In this document: positions 1 to 8,905 of the stretch, in pieces
How the letters are laid out: every line of letters starts with the position of its first letter
Position numbering within the stretch: the first letter of the stretch is position 1
Assembly (NCBI GenBank): GCA_965215755.1
Contig: OZ244119.1
Location: 4,960,001 to 5,024,000, forward strand
DNA from: Tectiglobus sp965215755
GTDB lineage: Bacteria; Pseudomonadota; Alphaproteobacteria; Rhizobiales; Hyphomicrobiaceae
Length of the DNA: 64,000 nt
Direction: 5' to 3'
The notes under the pieces: generated by a model
Seen by the model: only the letters and a program-made list of their open reading frames with translations
The model's database searches: none
Told to the model about the DNA's origin: nothing
Translations under genes and position numbers: made by a program

Positions 1-1638
1 TTTGCGGCCGACCGGGACATTCGACCAATCCGGCCTGAACTTGAACCTGCCATCTGCATAGGCAAAACCCTTGATATAGTGTGACGTCTCAAAGTCTGGC
101 TGACAGTCGATCCACTTTTCGCTCTCCAGTTTCTCAAGCGTTCCCCAGCCGGATGCCTGCAGAGTCTTGTCGATCAGTTCTCGCGGCGTCATTTCAAAGC
201 CTGCATGCTCCGCACCGACACGTTTGGCAAGATCACAGATCACATCGTGGTTCGACCTGCATTCGCCAGGCGGCTCGACCATCTTCGGACCGAGTATGAT
301 GTACTGATGCCCGCCTCCCTGGTAGACATCATCGTGCTCCATGAACATGGTGGCTGGCAGGACAACATCGGCCATTCGTGCCGTTGATGTCATAAACTGC
401 TCATGCACGCAGACGAACAAGTCATCGCGCGCGAGCCCCTTTTTCACGAGTGTCTGATCGGGTGCAACCTCAGCCGGGTTCTGGTTTTGTACAAACAAGG
501 CCGTCACTGGCGGTCCGCCCGCGAGGTCGTAGGGATCGTTGCACAGTACGGGGCCGATCCGAGACATGTCGAGGGTGCGAACCGACGGGTCTCTGACATC
601 GTTGCCCTCAATCAGAGTCTTGTCCCAGTGGTAGATATCGCCGTTGTTGTGGAAAGCGCCGCCACCTTCATAGCGCCAGGCACCGGTAATTGTCGGGATG
701 CATGACGCTGCGTGCATATTATGGGCACCGTTGCGCTGACGCGTGAAGCCATAGCCGAGGCGGAAGAATGTGCGCGGCGTTTCACCGACCAGCTTTGCGA
801 ACGCTTCAATATCTTCGACTTTCAGTCCGGTAATCTTGCTAGCCCATTCGGGAGAGCGCGCGCGCATGTGCTCTTCAAGCTCGCGCGGGCAGTCGCTGAA
901 TGCTTCGAGGTAATCCCAATCGGCCAGACCATCGCGAAACAAGACATGCATGACGGCACAGGCAAGCGCCCCATCCGTGCCGGGCCGTAGACAAAGAGCG
1001 AGATCAGCCTGCTTCATTGTCCCGTTTTCATAGATATCAATGGCAACGATCTTCGCACCGCGTTCTTTGCGGGCTTTGACCGCGTGCGTCATCACATTGA
1101 CCTGGGTATTGACGGGATTGGTCCCCCAGATCACGACGCAATCTGCTCTTGCCATTTCGCGCGGATCAGGCCCTGCCAGTTTTCCTGTCCCAGCCGTAAA
1201 CCCCGTCCAGGCCAGGGTGGTGCAAATGGACGGGTACATATTCGAGTACTTCTTGGCATGGCGCAGCCGGTTGATACCGTCACGCATCACAAGGCCCATG
1301 GTGCCAGCGAAATAGTATGGCCAAACTGTTTCTGGGCCGTAATTCAGCTCGGCGGCCAACAAGGCACTTGCTGTCAAGTCGAGAGCACTGTCCCAGGAAA
1401 TCTGTTCAAAGTTGCCTGAGGGCAGCCGCCTCAGCGGATGGGTCAGGCGATCCGGATGATGGATGCGTTCGGCGTAACGCGCGACCTTGGCGCAAATGAC
1501 ACCAGCCGTATACGTGTTCTCGGCTGCTCCATGCACGCGGCCGATCTTGCCATTGGAGAGGAGCTCCACTTCCAGCGCACAAGTCGACGGGCAATCATGC
1601 GGGCAGGCCGAAAAACCGGTTGAAGGCGCGCCATCCAT
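1..1638 (-). CDS. Molybdopterin-dependent oxidoreductase, N-terminal part (runs off the left edge)
   Basis: Reading the minus strand from ATG at 1638 gives 546 codons without a stop to base 1, so the C-terminus lies outside the window. Residues 12-20 carry three cysteines spaced C-x3-C-x3-C, with a fourth about 28 residues later (GVICAK), the usual 4Fe-4S site at the N-terminus of the DMSO-reductase/BisC superfamily. Further typical segments are WGTNPVNTQ (pterin-binding region), RPGTDGALA and ADVVLPATMF. It should be a soluble molybdenum enzyme using a bis-pterin guanine dinucleotide cofactor; the substrate cannot be told. The nearest later ATG, at 1634, is in another frame. Short open frames on the plus strand across this stretch are shadows. 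DinB lies about 90 bp upstream on the same strand. Confidence 0.88.
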   Translation of the reverse strand, partial: MDGAPSTGFSACPHDCPSTCALEVELLSNGKIGRVHGAAENTYTAGVICAKVARYAERIHHPDRLTHPLRRLPSGNFEQISWDSALDLTASALLAAELNYGPETVWPYYFAGTMGLVMRDGINRLRHAKKYSNMYPSICTTLAWTGFTAGTGKLAGPDPREMARADCVVIWGTNPVNTQVNVMTHAVKARKERGAKIVAIDIYENGTMKQADLALCLRPGTDGALACAVMHVLFRDGLADWDYLEAFSDCPRELEEHMRARSPEWASKITGLKVEDIEAFAKLVGETPRTFFRLGYGFTRQRNGAHNMHAASCIPTITGAWRYEGGGAFHNNGDIYHWDKTLIEGNDVRDPSVRTLDMSRIGPVLCNDPYDLAGGPPVTALFVQNQNPAEVAPDQTLVKKGLARDDLFVCVHEQFMTSTARMADVVLPATMFMEHDDVYQGGGHQYIILGPKMVEPPGECRSNHDVICDLAKRVGAEHAGFEMTPRELIDKTLQASGWGTLEKLESEKWIDCQPDFETSHYIKGFAYADGRFKFRPDWSNVPVGRK

Positions 1639-1728
1639 GGCCAGCTCCTAAGTCATTACGGGTTGAACAACGGACGGTAGCCGACTTCGGGGGTGTGATA
1701 AAGCACCGGCCGACGAAGATGCTGCAAA

Positions 1729-2226
1729 CTAAGGCATCACAATGATGTCGGTATCATCTGGACGCGCGCCTGCCTGGGTCAGCATCGCGTGCACCTGACC
1801 TCGGTGATGGGTCTGATGATTAAAGAAATGTGTCACCAACAGCCACTTCGGCTTGGACAGCTCTCGACCGGCGGCGCCGGAAAACCATGTTAGGTCCTCA
1901 CTCAGCCATTCCGGGGTAACGCCGCACGCCCATGCCAGGATGGCCTCATCAAAAGCTTGGCGCTCCTGGACCAGTCCATCCCAGTTCTCATGGTAGCTGG
2001 GTGACTCCGCCATGCTCACACGTGGTGCCGGCATACCTGCAAGACGGTTCATCCAGGTTTGATCGCCCCACAGAAGATGGTTGAGCGTACCATGGATTGA
2101 CTTGAAAAATGCGCCTCGGTCCTGCTTTCGATCAGCATCTGATAGTGTCGATGCTGCTCTATAGACGGATCCGTTCTGCCACCGATTGTAGTTGGCCATC
2201 AGTTGGGCGTGATCAGGCGAAATCAT
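1729..2226 (-). CDS. DinB family protein
   Basis: The 165-residue protein has the DinB/YfiT four-helix-bundle pattern: a histidine in IHGTLNHLLWGD near residue 45 and the paired histidines in FNHQTHHRGQ near residue 135, which form the metal-binding triad of the family. DinB-fold proteins include thiol-dependent S-transferases and many damage-inducible proteins of unknown activity; the substrate is not inferable here. Length is normal. It lies between the molybdopterin enzyme and a RidA-like gene, all on the minus strand with short gaps, so co-transcription is possible. Confidence 0.85.
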   Translation of the reverse strand: MISPDHAQLMANYNRWQNGSVYRAASTLSDADRKQDRGAFFKSIHGTLNHLLWGDQTWMNRLAGMPAPRVSMAESPSYHENWDGLVQERQAFDEAILAWACGVTPEWLSEDLTWFSGAAGRELSKPKWLLVTHFFNHQTHHRGQVHAMLTQAGARPDDTDIIVMP

Positions 2227-2271
2227 GCTCAGTCTCTCGTAAGGATGATCGAACTGGCCGATGTGGGTTTG

Positions 2272-2658
2272 CTATGCCGCTTGGCGACGCGCTGTCACCT
2301 CGATTTCGATCTTCATTTCCGGACCCTGTAATTCTGCAACGAACATCGTCGCCGCGGGCCGTGCCTTCTTGAAGGCTTCACTGACCAACGGCCAGCACTT
2401 CGGCCATTCATCGCGGCTCTGCAGAATGTAATGCACTCGGACGACGTCATCGAAGCCCGAACCGGCCTCTTGCAAGGCCGCCTCAATGTTTTTCAATGTC
2501 TGGCGGCATTGCTCGACCACATCGTCAGAGATCGTCATTGTCGCGTAGTCAAATCCGGTCGTGCCGGCGACGAAGATCCAGTCTCCATCAACAACGGCGC
2601 GCGAATAGCCAACCATTTCTTCGAACTTGGATCCGGAACTGATCAGCTTGCGCGTCAT
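2272..2658 (-). CDS. RidA/YjgF/UK114 family protein
   Basis: The 128-residue protein is of normal length for the Rid family, small trimers that in RidA hydrolyse reactive enamine/imine intermediates. Recognisable parts are the N-terminal SGSKFEEMVGYSRAV, the central TLKNIEAALQEAGSGFDDVV and the C-terminal MKIEIEVTARR. In E. coli RidA the catalytic arginine lies in a PAR segment just before the last strand; here the aligned stretch reads RPAATMF. The arginine is therefore shifted or absent, so this may be a non-deaminase Rid subgroup. It lies 46 bp from the DinB start, same strand. Confidence 0.85.
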   Translation of the reverse strand: MTRKLISSGSKFEEMVGYSRAVVDGDWIFVAGTTGFDYATMTISDDVVEQCRQTLKNIEAALQEAGSGFDDVVRVHYILQSRDEWPKCWPLVSEAFKKARPAATMFVAELQGPEMKIEIEVTARRQAA

Positions 2659-2686
2659 TGTTTCACCTCACGTGTCCGTCGTGCAA

Positions 2687-3109
2687 TCAGCCGACGATTT
2701 CTGACTCTTCGAAATTCAAAGCGATTTCGCGAGATGCACTCTCCGGCTTGTCAGATCCGTGAACAGAGTTCTCACCAATTGAATTTGCATATGTCTTGCG
2801 GATTGTGCCTTCAGCTGCTTCCGCTGGATTGGTTTCACCCATCACTTCGCGATACTTCAGAATTGCGCCCTCGCCTTCCAACACCTGGCAGACAATCGGG
2901 CCTGATGTCATGAAATCGACCAGTTCGCCGTAGAAAGGACGTTCCTTGTGCTCTTCGTAGAACTTTTCTGCCTGAGCGCGTGTCCAGCGTACCCGCTTCT
3001 GGGCAACGATACGAAGACCGGCATCTTCAATCATTGCATTGACTTTGCCGGTTAGGTTGCGCGCGGTTGCGTCAGGTTTGATTATGGAGAATGTGCGCTC
3101 AATGGCCAT
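2687..3109 (-). CDS. ndk: Nucleoside diphosphate kinase
   Basis: The 140-residue protein starts MAIERTFSIIKPDA and carries the signature NSIGENSVHGSD with the phospho-accepting histidine near residue 117, plus the nucleotide-binding KRVRWT and RPFYGELV segments. It transfers the gamma phosphate from ATP to other NDPs through a phosphohistidine in the cytosol, balancing the NTP and dNTP pools. Length matches the bacterial family. It is the first gene of a minus-strand run; about 300 bp of non-coding DNA separates it from the divergent GYF-domain gene. Confidence 0.97.
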   Translation of the reverse strand: MAIERTFSIIKPDATARNLTGKVNAMIEDAGLRIVAQKRVRWTRAQAEKFYEEHKERPFYGELVDFMTSGPIVCQVLEGEGAILKYREVMGETNPAEAAEGTIRKTYANSIGENSVHGSDKPESASREIALNFEESEIVG

Positions 3110-3406
3110 TGTCGAGGTCCCGTCGTTGAGGTTTGTTCCGAGTGTTCGGGCCGCTTATAGCTGCGAGGCCGGATGCCATCAACTCACGGCCCGAGCGTCT
3201 CGATGGGGCCAATCGCCGCCGAGTGGAGATGATTGTTGGGCGACGTCAAAGAAATGACTGAGTATTCCAGCCATAATGTTGCTTGTGTGGCAAATCACTG
3301 CTTATTTGCGATCGCACCAATGTGGAAGACCGGGATCGATATGTCGAGGCCTCAGCTGCAATGCGTTGGCAGCCGTCGAGGTCTTTGAAGTCAACATTTA
3401 GGTGAA
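3110..3406. other. Intergenic region between divergent ndk and the GYF-domain gene
   Basis: This stretch holds the promoters of the two divergent genes. I see no RNA gene, repeat or strong hairpin in it. Confidence 0.5.
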
Positions 3407-5527
3407 ATGCACTTGGCAGATTCTGAGATGTCCGGATCAAATACGAAAATCGAATGGTATCTGGCACGAGATGGTCAGCAGCACGGGCCTCTGAGCGACC
3501 CGGAACTCAAGAAGTTTATTGAGCTAGGCCATCTACATCCGACCGACCTGGTTTGGCGTGCGGGCTTTCCAGAGTGGCGCACAGCGAGCGAGGTCTTCCC
3601 AGAGACGGCGCCAGCTGCGCCTCCTCCGCCCGAACCAGCGCCGACACCTTCACAAGTCGAACAAGAGCCTGCGCAATCGACCGCATCAGATATTGAAGAC
3701 ATCACTCTTGAGCAGCCTTCGGTCGCTCCAGTTGAGCAGCAACAAGCTGACTCTTCACAGATTGATTACTCTGACGCCGAAAATGCGCAGCAAAGCGAAC
3801 CTGCAAATGACGTAACGCGACCGGATAGTCCGACGCAGCGCGACTACCGCGTCTCGGATGCCGATCGTGGATTGCCGACCAACCAGGCGTCACCCTCAGA
3901 GACAAACCAGACTCCGTCATTGGATCCTGGCCCTCAGCCAACCTCGCATTCGCCAACTGCCGAGCAATCGCCGTCCGGAGAGGCTCGCGAACGGACCTTA
4001 CCATCACCCAGTCGCATTGCTCGACCGGGCCAGCTGCAGCAGCCACAGACCGATCCCAGAGCTGGCAATACCGGACAGCCGCCGAACAGCGGGAATGTAG
4101 AGGCTTCCGCAGGCCCCAATGACCACGCCGGTAGAGGACCTTCCGGCAACGCCGCTCCATCGCATAGCAATCCGCAAGCACAAGACCGCGGTGCCCACCA
4201 ACCTTATGGGGCTGCCGCCGGACACCAACTCCATCATCCAGGCCAAAATCCCAACCAACATTCAGGACAACAGCCTGGGCAGCACACTGGGCAGCAGCCC
4301 CATCCACAAAACGCGTGGCAGGCAACATCGCCGCAGATGGGCGGGCCCCAGCAAGCACAGGGTGGCCCGCAGCAATCTGGTGCCAATCCAGGATATGGCG
4401 CTGGCAACCCAAACATGTATGGCCACCCAGGTGCTGGTATTTATCCCGGCGGACAGCCAGCGCCTGGTGCTCCCGGCGGGCGGCCCGCACCTGGGCCACA
4501 CCCCAACCCTGGGTTCCAGCAAGCTAACGGCCAACAACAACAGCGCACCAGCCTAGATGATGACGATGATTTCTATGACGACGATGACTTCGATCAACAG
4601 CCGCGTCGCCGTCCTATCGTTGCGGCGCTCGTTTCACTCGTCCTGATTGCGATGATTGGTGCCGGCGGTTGGTTTGCCTATACCAACCAAGATGCATTGA
4701 TGAAGGTCTACAATGATCTGACCAAGGAGGCCGGGGCACAGCCGGGTGTTGTTGCAGCCCCCGGAACACCGGCCCGTGTTGCTGCCGACAATGCCCAGCA
4801 GGCAACACAGGTGAAAACCGCTGCGGCCTCTCCGGAGCGTTCTGCTGCACCGGTTCAGTCTCCTGCTGCGGTTGCCAGCTATTCCGAGCTGCCAATCTTT
4901 CAAAGCCAGTTCTGGCGATCTTTCAATGCTCTATATCCGTCTTGGGCCAAGGCCCAAGAGAGCAATGCTGGCAAGCTTCAGGCGAATGGCAAATCCAGCG
5001 ACGAAGTGCTCGCAACAGTGGTGAAATCCGTGGTCGAGTGGCGTCGCTCCAACGCCGACAAAATCCTGGCTGCTTCACCCGATCATTTGCGGACACTGGC
5101 CAAAACGTTCGTTGCCAACCTGAAGTTCCTCGTTACGCAGGATGTTCAGGCCTGTTATGGGTACATTTCCAAGGGCGAACTCAGTCCAACAGTGTTGCCG
5201 CTGTTTGGAAATCCCACTTATGTTGGCCAGCTCGGCATTCAGACGGAAGCGATCATAGCCGCAGCACAGAATGGCACGACAGCGAAACAAGCCTACGCCG
5301 AACCCATCAACAAGGATTTCACAGATCTGGCCAACCTGCTCGTCAAGCGTGGCTGGTCGGAAGCCGATCTCAAGATGTTCTCGGATCCGACCGAATTGTC
5401 GACGGCACCGGCCTCGAAGGTCTGTACACTCGTAACGCAGTGGTTTGAGACGCAGCTACAGATGCCGCCAAGCTCGCAACAGATGAGATTGCTGGCGACA
5501 TCCCTACAGCCGGTCGTTCGTGGATGA
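3407..5527 (+). CDS. GYF-domain, Pro/Gln-rich single-pass membrane protein
   Basis: This 706-residue protein has three parts. Residues about 15-60 form a GYF_2/DUF4339-type domain (IEWYLARDGQQHGPLS and the later LVWRAGFPEW), a fold that in other proteins binds proline-rich peptides. Residues about 65-390 are low-complexity, rich in Pro, Gln, Gly, Asn and His, ending in an Asp-rich acidic patch. One membrane helix follows (VAALVSLVLIAMIGAGGWFA), then a roughly 270-residue C-terminal region I do not recognise. The layout suggests a cytoplasmic GYF head, disordered linker and periplasmic tail. A second ATG at 3428 may be the true start, because AGGTG lies too close to the ATG at 3407. The long minus-strand frame at 3702-4499 is a compositional shadow. 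Confidence 0.8.
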   Translation: MHLADSEMSGSNTKIEWYLARDGQQHGPLSDPELKKFIELGHLHPTDLVWRAGFPEWRTASEVFPETAPAAPPPPEPAPTPSQVEQEPAQSTASDIEDITLEQPSVAPVEQQQADSSQIDYSDAENAQQSEPANDVTRPDSPTQRDYRVSDADRGLPTNQASPSETNQTPSLDPGPQPTSHSPTAEQSPSGEARERTLPSPSRIARPGQLQQPQTDPRAGNTGQPPNSGNVEASAGPNDHAGRGPSGNAAPSHSNPQAQDRGAHQPYGAAAGHQLHHPGQNPNQHSGQQPGQHTGQQPHPQNAWQATSPQMGGPQQAQGGPQQSGANPGYGAGNPNMYGHPGAGIYPGGQPAPGAPGGRPAPGPHPNPGFQQANGQQQQRTSLDDDDDFYDDDDFDQQPRRRPIVAALVSLVLIAMIGAGGWFAYTNQDALMKVYNDLTKEAGAQPGVVAAPGTPARVAADNAQQATQVKTAAASPERSAAPVQSPAAVASYSELPIFQSQFWRSFNALYPSWAKAQESNAGKLQANGKSSDEVLATVVKSVVEWRRSNADKILAASPDHLRTLAKTFVANLKFLVTQDVQACYGYISKGELSPTVLPLFGNPTYVGQLGIQTEAIIAAAQNGTTAKQAYAEPINKDFTDLANLLVKRGWSEADLKMFSDPTELSTAPASKVCTLVTQWFETQLQMPPSSQQMRLLATSLQPVVRG

Positions 5528-5602
5528 CCAGCCGGGGTTGGCTCGTACGGCAAACTAATGCATTTAGAGCGGCTTGTGTGATTTCCAATCAGGTCTGACG
5601 CA

Positions 5603-7513
5603 ATGCTGCACATCAACGAGCTGACGTTCCGGATCGAAGGCCGTCTCATCCTCAATGAGGCCACGGTCGCCATACCGACGGGCCATAAAGTTGGCCTTGT
5701 TGGCCGCAATGGGACGGGCAAGACCACATTATTGAAGCTCATCATGGGTGAGCTTTCTCCTGAGAGCGGTTCCATTACTCTACCGAGTTCCGCGAATATC
5801 GGGCACGTCGCGCAAGAAGCGCCCGGGGAGAGCACGTCGCTCATCGATTGGGTGCTTGCAGCGCACTCCGAACGGGCCTCATTGCTGGCAGAAGCCGAAA
5901 CCGCAACCGACCCCAATCGCATTGCAGAAATCCAAATCCGCCTCACCGACATTGGCGCCCACACCGCGCCGTCGCGGGCGGCCGCTATTCTATCTGGCCT
6001 AGGATTTGATGAAGCAGCGCAACAGCGATCTTGTTCGGAGTTCTCTGGCGGTTGGCGGATGCGGGTTGCGCTGGCATCCGTCCTATTTCTTGAACCGGAA
6101 ATCCTGCTCCTCGACGAGCCGACCAACTACCTCGATCTTGAAGGCTCGTTGTGGCTTGAGAACTATCTGCGCACGTATCCGCATACTGTCATCATCGTCA
6201 GTCATGACCGCAACCTTCTGAATACGGCGGTGCGCTCGATATTGCATCTCAACCAAGGCCGGTTGACTTTGTTTGCCGGCGGTTATGACGACTTCGAGAA
6301 TGCTTACCGCGAGCGCCAAGACCAACAGCTTAAGCTCAAGAAGAAGCAGGATGCCGAGCGCAAAAGGATCGAGAGCTTCGTCGACCGGTTCCGCGCCAAA
6401 GCCACGAAAGCGACGCAAGCGCAAAGCCGCCTGAAAACGCTTGCCCGCATGAAGCCGATCGCAGCCCAGATTGATGATGCCGTCATTCCGTTTAGATTTC
6501 CTGCCCCGGCGAAATCACTTGCCAGCCCCTTGGTACAACTTGAGTCTGGTGCTGTCGGTTACGAACCCGAGCAACCCATCCTGCAGGATCTTAATCTTAG
6601 GATCGATAATGATGACCGCATCGCCTTGCTCGGTCAGAACGGCAATGGCAAGTCGACCTTCGCCAAATTGATATCCGGTCGATTGGCGCCGATGCACGGC
6701 CAGTACAATTGCCATCGCCATGTCACGTTCGGCTATTTTGCGCAGCACCAGCTTGACGAACTGGCACCAATGCAAACACCACTGCATTACATCACCGAAC
6801 TGATGCCTGAAGCGAGCGATGCACAACGGCGCGCGCGGCTTGGAGCCTTCGGGTTCGGCGTGGAGAAGGCAGACAACAAATGTGGCACGCTCTCCGGCGG
6901 TGAAAAGGCACGATTGCTGTTGATGCTGGCCGCGTATCATGGTCCCCATGTCATGATCCTGGACGAGCCGACAAACCATTTGGATGTCGACAGCCGCCAG
7001 GCCCTGATCCAGGCGCTCAACGACTATGATGGCGCTGTGATTTTGATCAGCCATGACCGGCACTTGATCGAAGCCTGTGCGGATCGCTTGTGGATCGTCC
7101 GCGACGGAACAGTTGCGGCTTTCGACGGTGACATGAGCGATTATCGCCGCTACCTGCTCGATCAAATCTCGCAAGCCAAGAAACCAACAGCAAAGCAGAC
7201 TGTTGATGGCACTGAGGCCAAAGTCGGACGCAGCGACCAACGCCGTCTGGCGGCAGAAAGACGCGCAGCACTCGCTCCGCTGAAAAAACTGGCCAATCAG
7301 GCCGAGAGAAATGTCGAGGCCCTGACAAGCCAAATGGAAGACCTCGATCATTCGTTGGCGGATAGCGACCTCTACACACGTGACCCGGACACGGCTCAAA
7401 AATTACTGCGTCAACGCGGGCAAGTTGCAAAGCAGCTTGAAGAGGCAGAGGCAGAGTGGTTGACCACAATGCAGGACTACGAGGATGCTGAGCGCGCTGC
7501 CGAGACCGGTTAA
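5603..7513 (+). CDS. ABC-F family ATPase (YheS/Uup-like)
   Basis: The 636-residue protein has two ATP-binding cassettes and no membrane segments, the defining layout of ABC-F proteins. Cassette 1 has Walker A GRNGTGKTT, signature FSGGWRMR and Walker B ILLLDEPTNYLD. Cassette 2 has GQNGNGKST, LSGGEKAR and VMILDEPTNHLD. The charged linker between them (KLKKKQDAERKRIESF) and a C-terminal coiled coil from about residue 540 are typical. ABC-F proteins act on the ribosome, relieving stalls or gating elongation; the exact paralogue cannot be fixed from sequence alone. It starts 75 bp after the GYF-domain gene on the same strand. Confidence 0.93.
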   Translation: MLHINELTFRIEGRLILNEATVAIPTGHKVGLVGRNGTGKTTLLKLIMGELSPESGSITLPSSANIGHVAQEAPGESTSLIDWVLAAHSERASLLAEAETATDPNRIAEIQIRLTDIGAHTAPSRAAAILSGLGFDEAAQQRSCSEFSGGWRMRVALASVLFLEPEILLLDEPTNYLDLEGSLWLENYLRTYPHTVIIVSHDRNLLNTAVRSILHLNQGRLTLFAGGYDDFENAYRERQDQQLKLKKKQDAERKRIESFVDRFRAKATKATQAQSRLKTLARMKPIAAQIDDAVIPFRFPAPAKSLASPLVQLESGAVGYEPEQPILQDLNLRIDNDDRIALLGQNGNGKSTFAKLISGRLAPMHGQYNCHRHVTFGYFAQHQLDELAPMQTPLHYITELMPEASDAQRRARLGAFGFGVEKADNKCGTLSGGEKARLLLMLAAYHGPHVMILDEPTNHLDVDSRQALIQALNDYDGAVILISHDRHLIEACADRLWIVRDGTVAAFDGDMSDYRRYLLDQISQAKKPTAKQTVDGTEAKVGRSDQRRLAAERRAALAPLKKLANQAERNVEALTSQMEDLDHSLADSDLYTRDPDTAQKLLRQRGQVAKQLEEAEAEWLTTMQDYEDAERAAETG

Positions 7514-8156
7514 ATTGAACGCCTGATCATACTGCTGATCTGACATTATTGGAGCATAACTGTTTCACGATGCTTTGAAGCGTGCTGCGCTTGCTTGCGT
7601 CGCAGCGGCCACAATCAAGCAGCCAACCGATCAATCGACAGCGATTTAAAGTTGGTGTCGCGAACGCAATTTTTCCCAATAAGGCCTTGATACTACGTTT
7701 GTTTTCCCCTCCCTCGAACGTGCGCTTGAAAACAACGCATGCGATTGCCCGGCAAAGCACAATTCCGTTTGACAACAATCGATGACAACAAGGCTTAGTC
7801 CATCTCGCGCGAACACCCGCAATGGTGGTAGACCGTTCTTGGGGAGCAGCTGCACGGTGTAGTGCGGGGGCACCTTAACGGTGGGCACCATCGGTTGCCT
7901 GCCCGGATCGGCTACTGCTCCCCAGCTCTAGCAACAACATGCTCTTATTTGATCAGCGGCTAATCGTGCTGGTGAGCGGGATTGGTCGGGCACCAGATGA
8001 TTGTCCTTGCTTCTTTCGTTGGGGGCATAAAAAAATCTTCGAAAACCCTTTCTGGCCCAGAACTCCGCTTGGAGTATGATTGAACAGCTTCCGACATTGA
8101 TCGTGCGGACAGTTCAGGGCACTCTGCATGGCAACTCAATCCCATGGAGAGATGTC
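7514..8156. other. Gene-free region of about 640 bp
   Basis: No convincing gene is seen on either strand; short open frames here lack family resemblance and ribosome sites. The main content is the long inverted repeat at 7839-7924, listed separately. The stretch just before the GST gene should hold its promoter. Confidence 0.5.
7839..7924. repeat. Long inverted repeat; possible structured RNA
   Basis: TGGGGAGCAG at 7839-7848 pairs perfectly with CTGCTCCCCA at 7915-7924, closing about 66 nt. The interior holds smaller self-complementary pieces (GTGCGGGGGCAC and GGTGGGCACC). No T-run follows on either strand, so a simple intrinsic terminator is unlikely. I considered 4.5S/SRP RNA and tmRNA and found none of their conserved core sequences. 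It could be a small RNA or a palindromic intergenic element. Confidence 0.45.
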
Positions 8157-8765
8157 ATGAAGCTACTCGCCGCCGGCGCGTCACCCTATGTCCGAAAAGT
8201 CCGATTGGTCGCCGCAATGAAGGGGCTCGATAGCCAAATCGAATTAGTCGCCCCTGATGACCCGCAAATCGACTCATACCGGGCGCAGAATCCACTGGGC
8301 AAAATTCCGATTCTGCTGACCGATAAGGACGGCCCTATCCATGACAGCCATGTCATCTGTGAGTACCTCGATTCTCAGGTTGCCTTGCCGGTTACATTTC
8401 CTGGTGATGGCCAAGCGCGCTGGCAGATGCTGACGCGGGCTTCGATGGCCGACGGCATCTTGGATGCCGCCTTACTCCTGGTCTACGAAGGCCGATATCG
8501 CCCTGAAGACAAGCGTGTTCAATCATGGGTTGACATGCAACAGGCTAAAATTGACACGGCACTTGCTCTTTTCGAGGCCTCACCGCCAACGTGGAATGCC
8601 AATCCTGACTACAGCCATATTACGCTGGCTGCAGCCCTCGGGTATCTTGATTTCCGCCACGGAGGCAAATGGCGCGCCAATTGCCCAAATCTCGTAGCCT
8701 GGCTCGATAAGTTTGCAGCCGCAGTTCCTGCATTTGAAGAGACAGCACCGCCGCCGACAGCGTAA
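8157..8765 (+). CDS. Glutathione S-transferase family protein
   Basis: From ATG at 8157 the protein is 202 residues and begins MKLLAAGASPYVRKV, the usual thioredoxin-fold GST start with Ser/Tyr of the ASPY segment near the glutathione-activating site. NPLGKIPIL (cis-proline loop) and DSHVICEYLD follow, then the all-helical C-terminal domain with YSHITLAAALGYLDFR. The frame is open upstream to 8076, but GGAGAG at 8146-8151 lies 5 bp before ATG 8157 and the family starts there. It is likely a cytosolic glutathione-dependent detoxifying or isomerising enzyme. It precedes a hydratase gene by 140 bp, with two hairpins between. Confidence 0.92.
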   Translation: MKLLAAGASPYVRKVRLVAAMKGLDSQIELVAPDDPQIDSYRAQNPLGKIPILLTDKDGPIHDSHVICEYLDSQVALPVTFPGDGQARWQMLTRASMADGILDAALLLVYEGRYRPEDKRVQSWVDMQQAKIDTALALFEASPPTWNANPDYSHITLAAALGYLDFRHGGKWRANCPNLVAWLDKFAAAVPAFEETAPPPTA

Positions 8766-8780
8766 AGCTGATGGTGCGGC

Positions 8781-8844
8781 GCCCGTCTGCGGAGCGGACG
8801 GGCCCACTTGCTTGTTGAAGAACCGCGGTGCCAATTGCGGTTCT
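8781..8844 (+). terminator. Two consecutive hairpins between GST and hydratase genes
   Basis: GCCCGTC at 8781-8787 pairs with GACGGGC at 8797-8803, and AGAACCGC at 8819-8826 pairs with GCGGTTCT at 8837-8844. Neither is followed by a clear T-run, so termination is possible but not certain; they may instead be an attenuator or processing site upstream of the hydratase. Confidence 0.4.
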
Positions 8845-8905
8845 GCCTCATCGCATCAAAGACGACACTTCGATCCACGACTTATTCCGACGGGAGTAGA
8901 TTGCC

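Noticed and set aside
3702..4499. 265-residue minus-strand open frame
   Set aside because: It is antisense to the low-complexity Pro/Gln region, which lacks stops in several frames.
5293..6126. 277-residue minus-strand open frame spanning two plus-strand genes
   Set aside because: It crosses the gap between the GYF-domain and ABC-F genes and is rich in Ser and Arg as expected for antisense of these genes; no family.
6515..7399. 294-residue minus-strand open frame
   Set aside because: It is antisense to the second cassette of the ABC-F gene and has no own motif.
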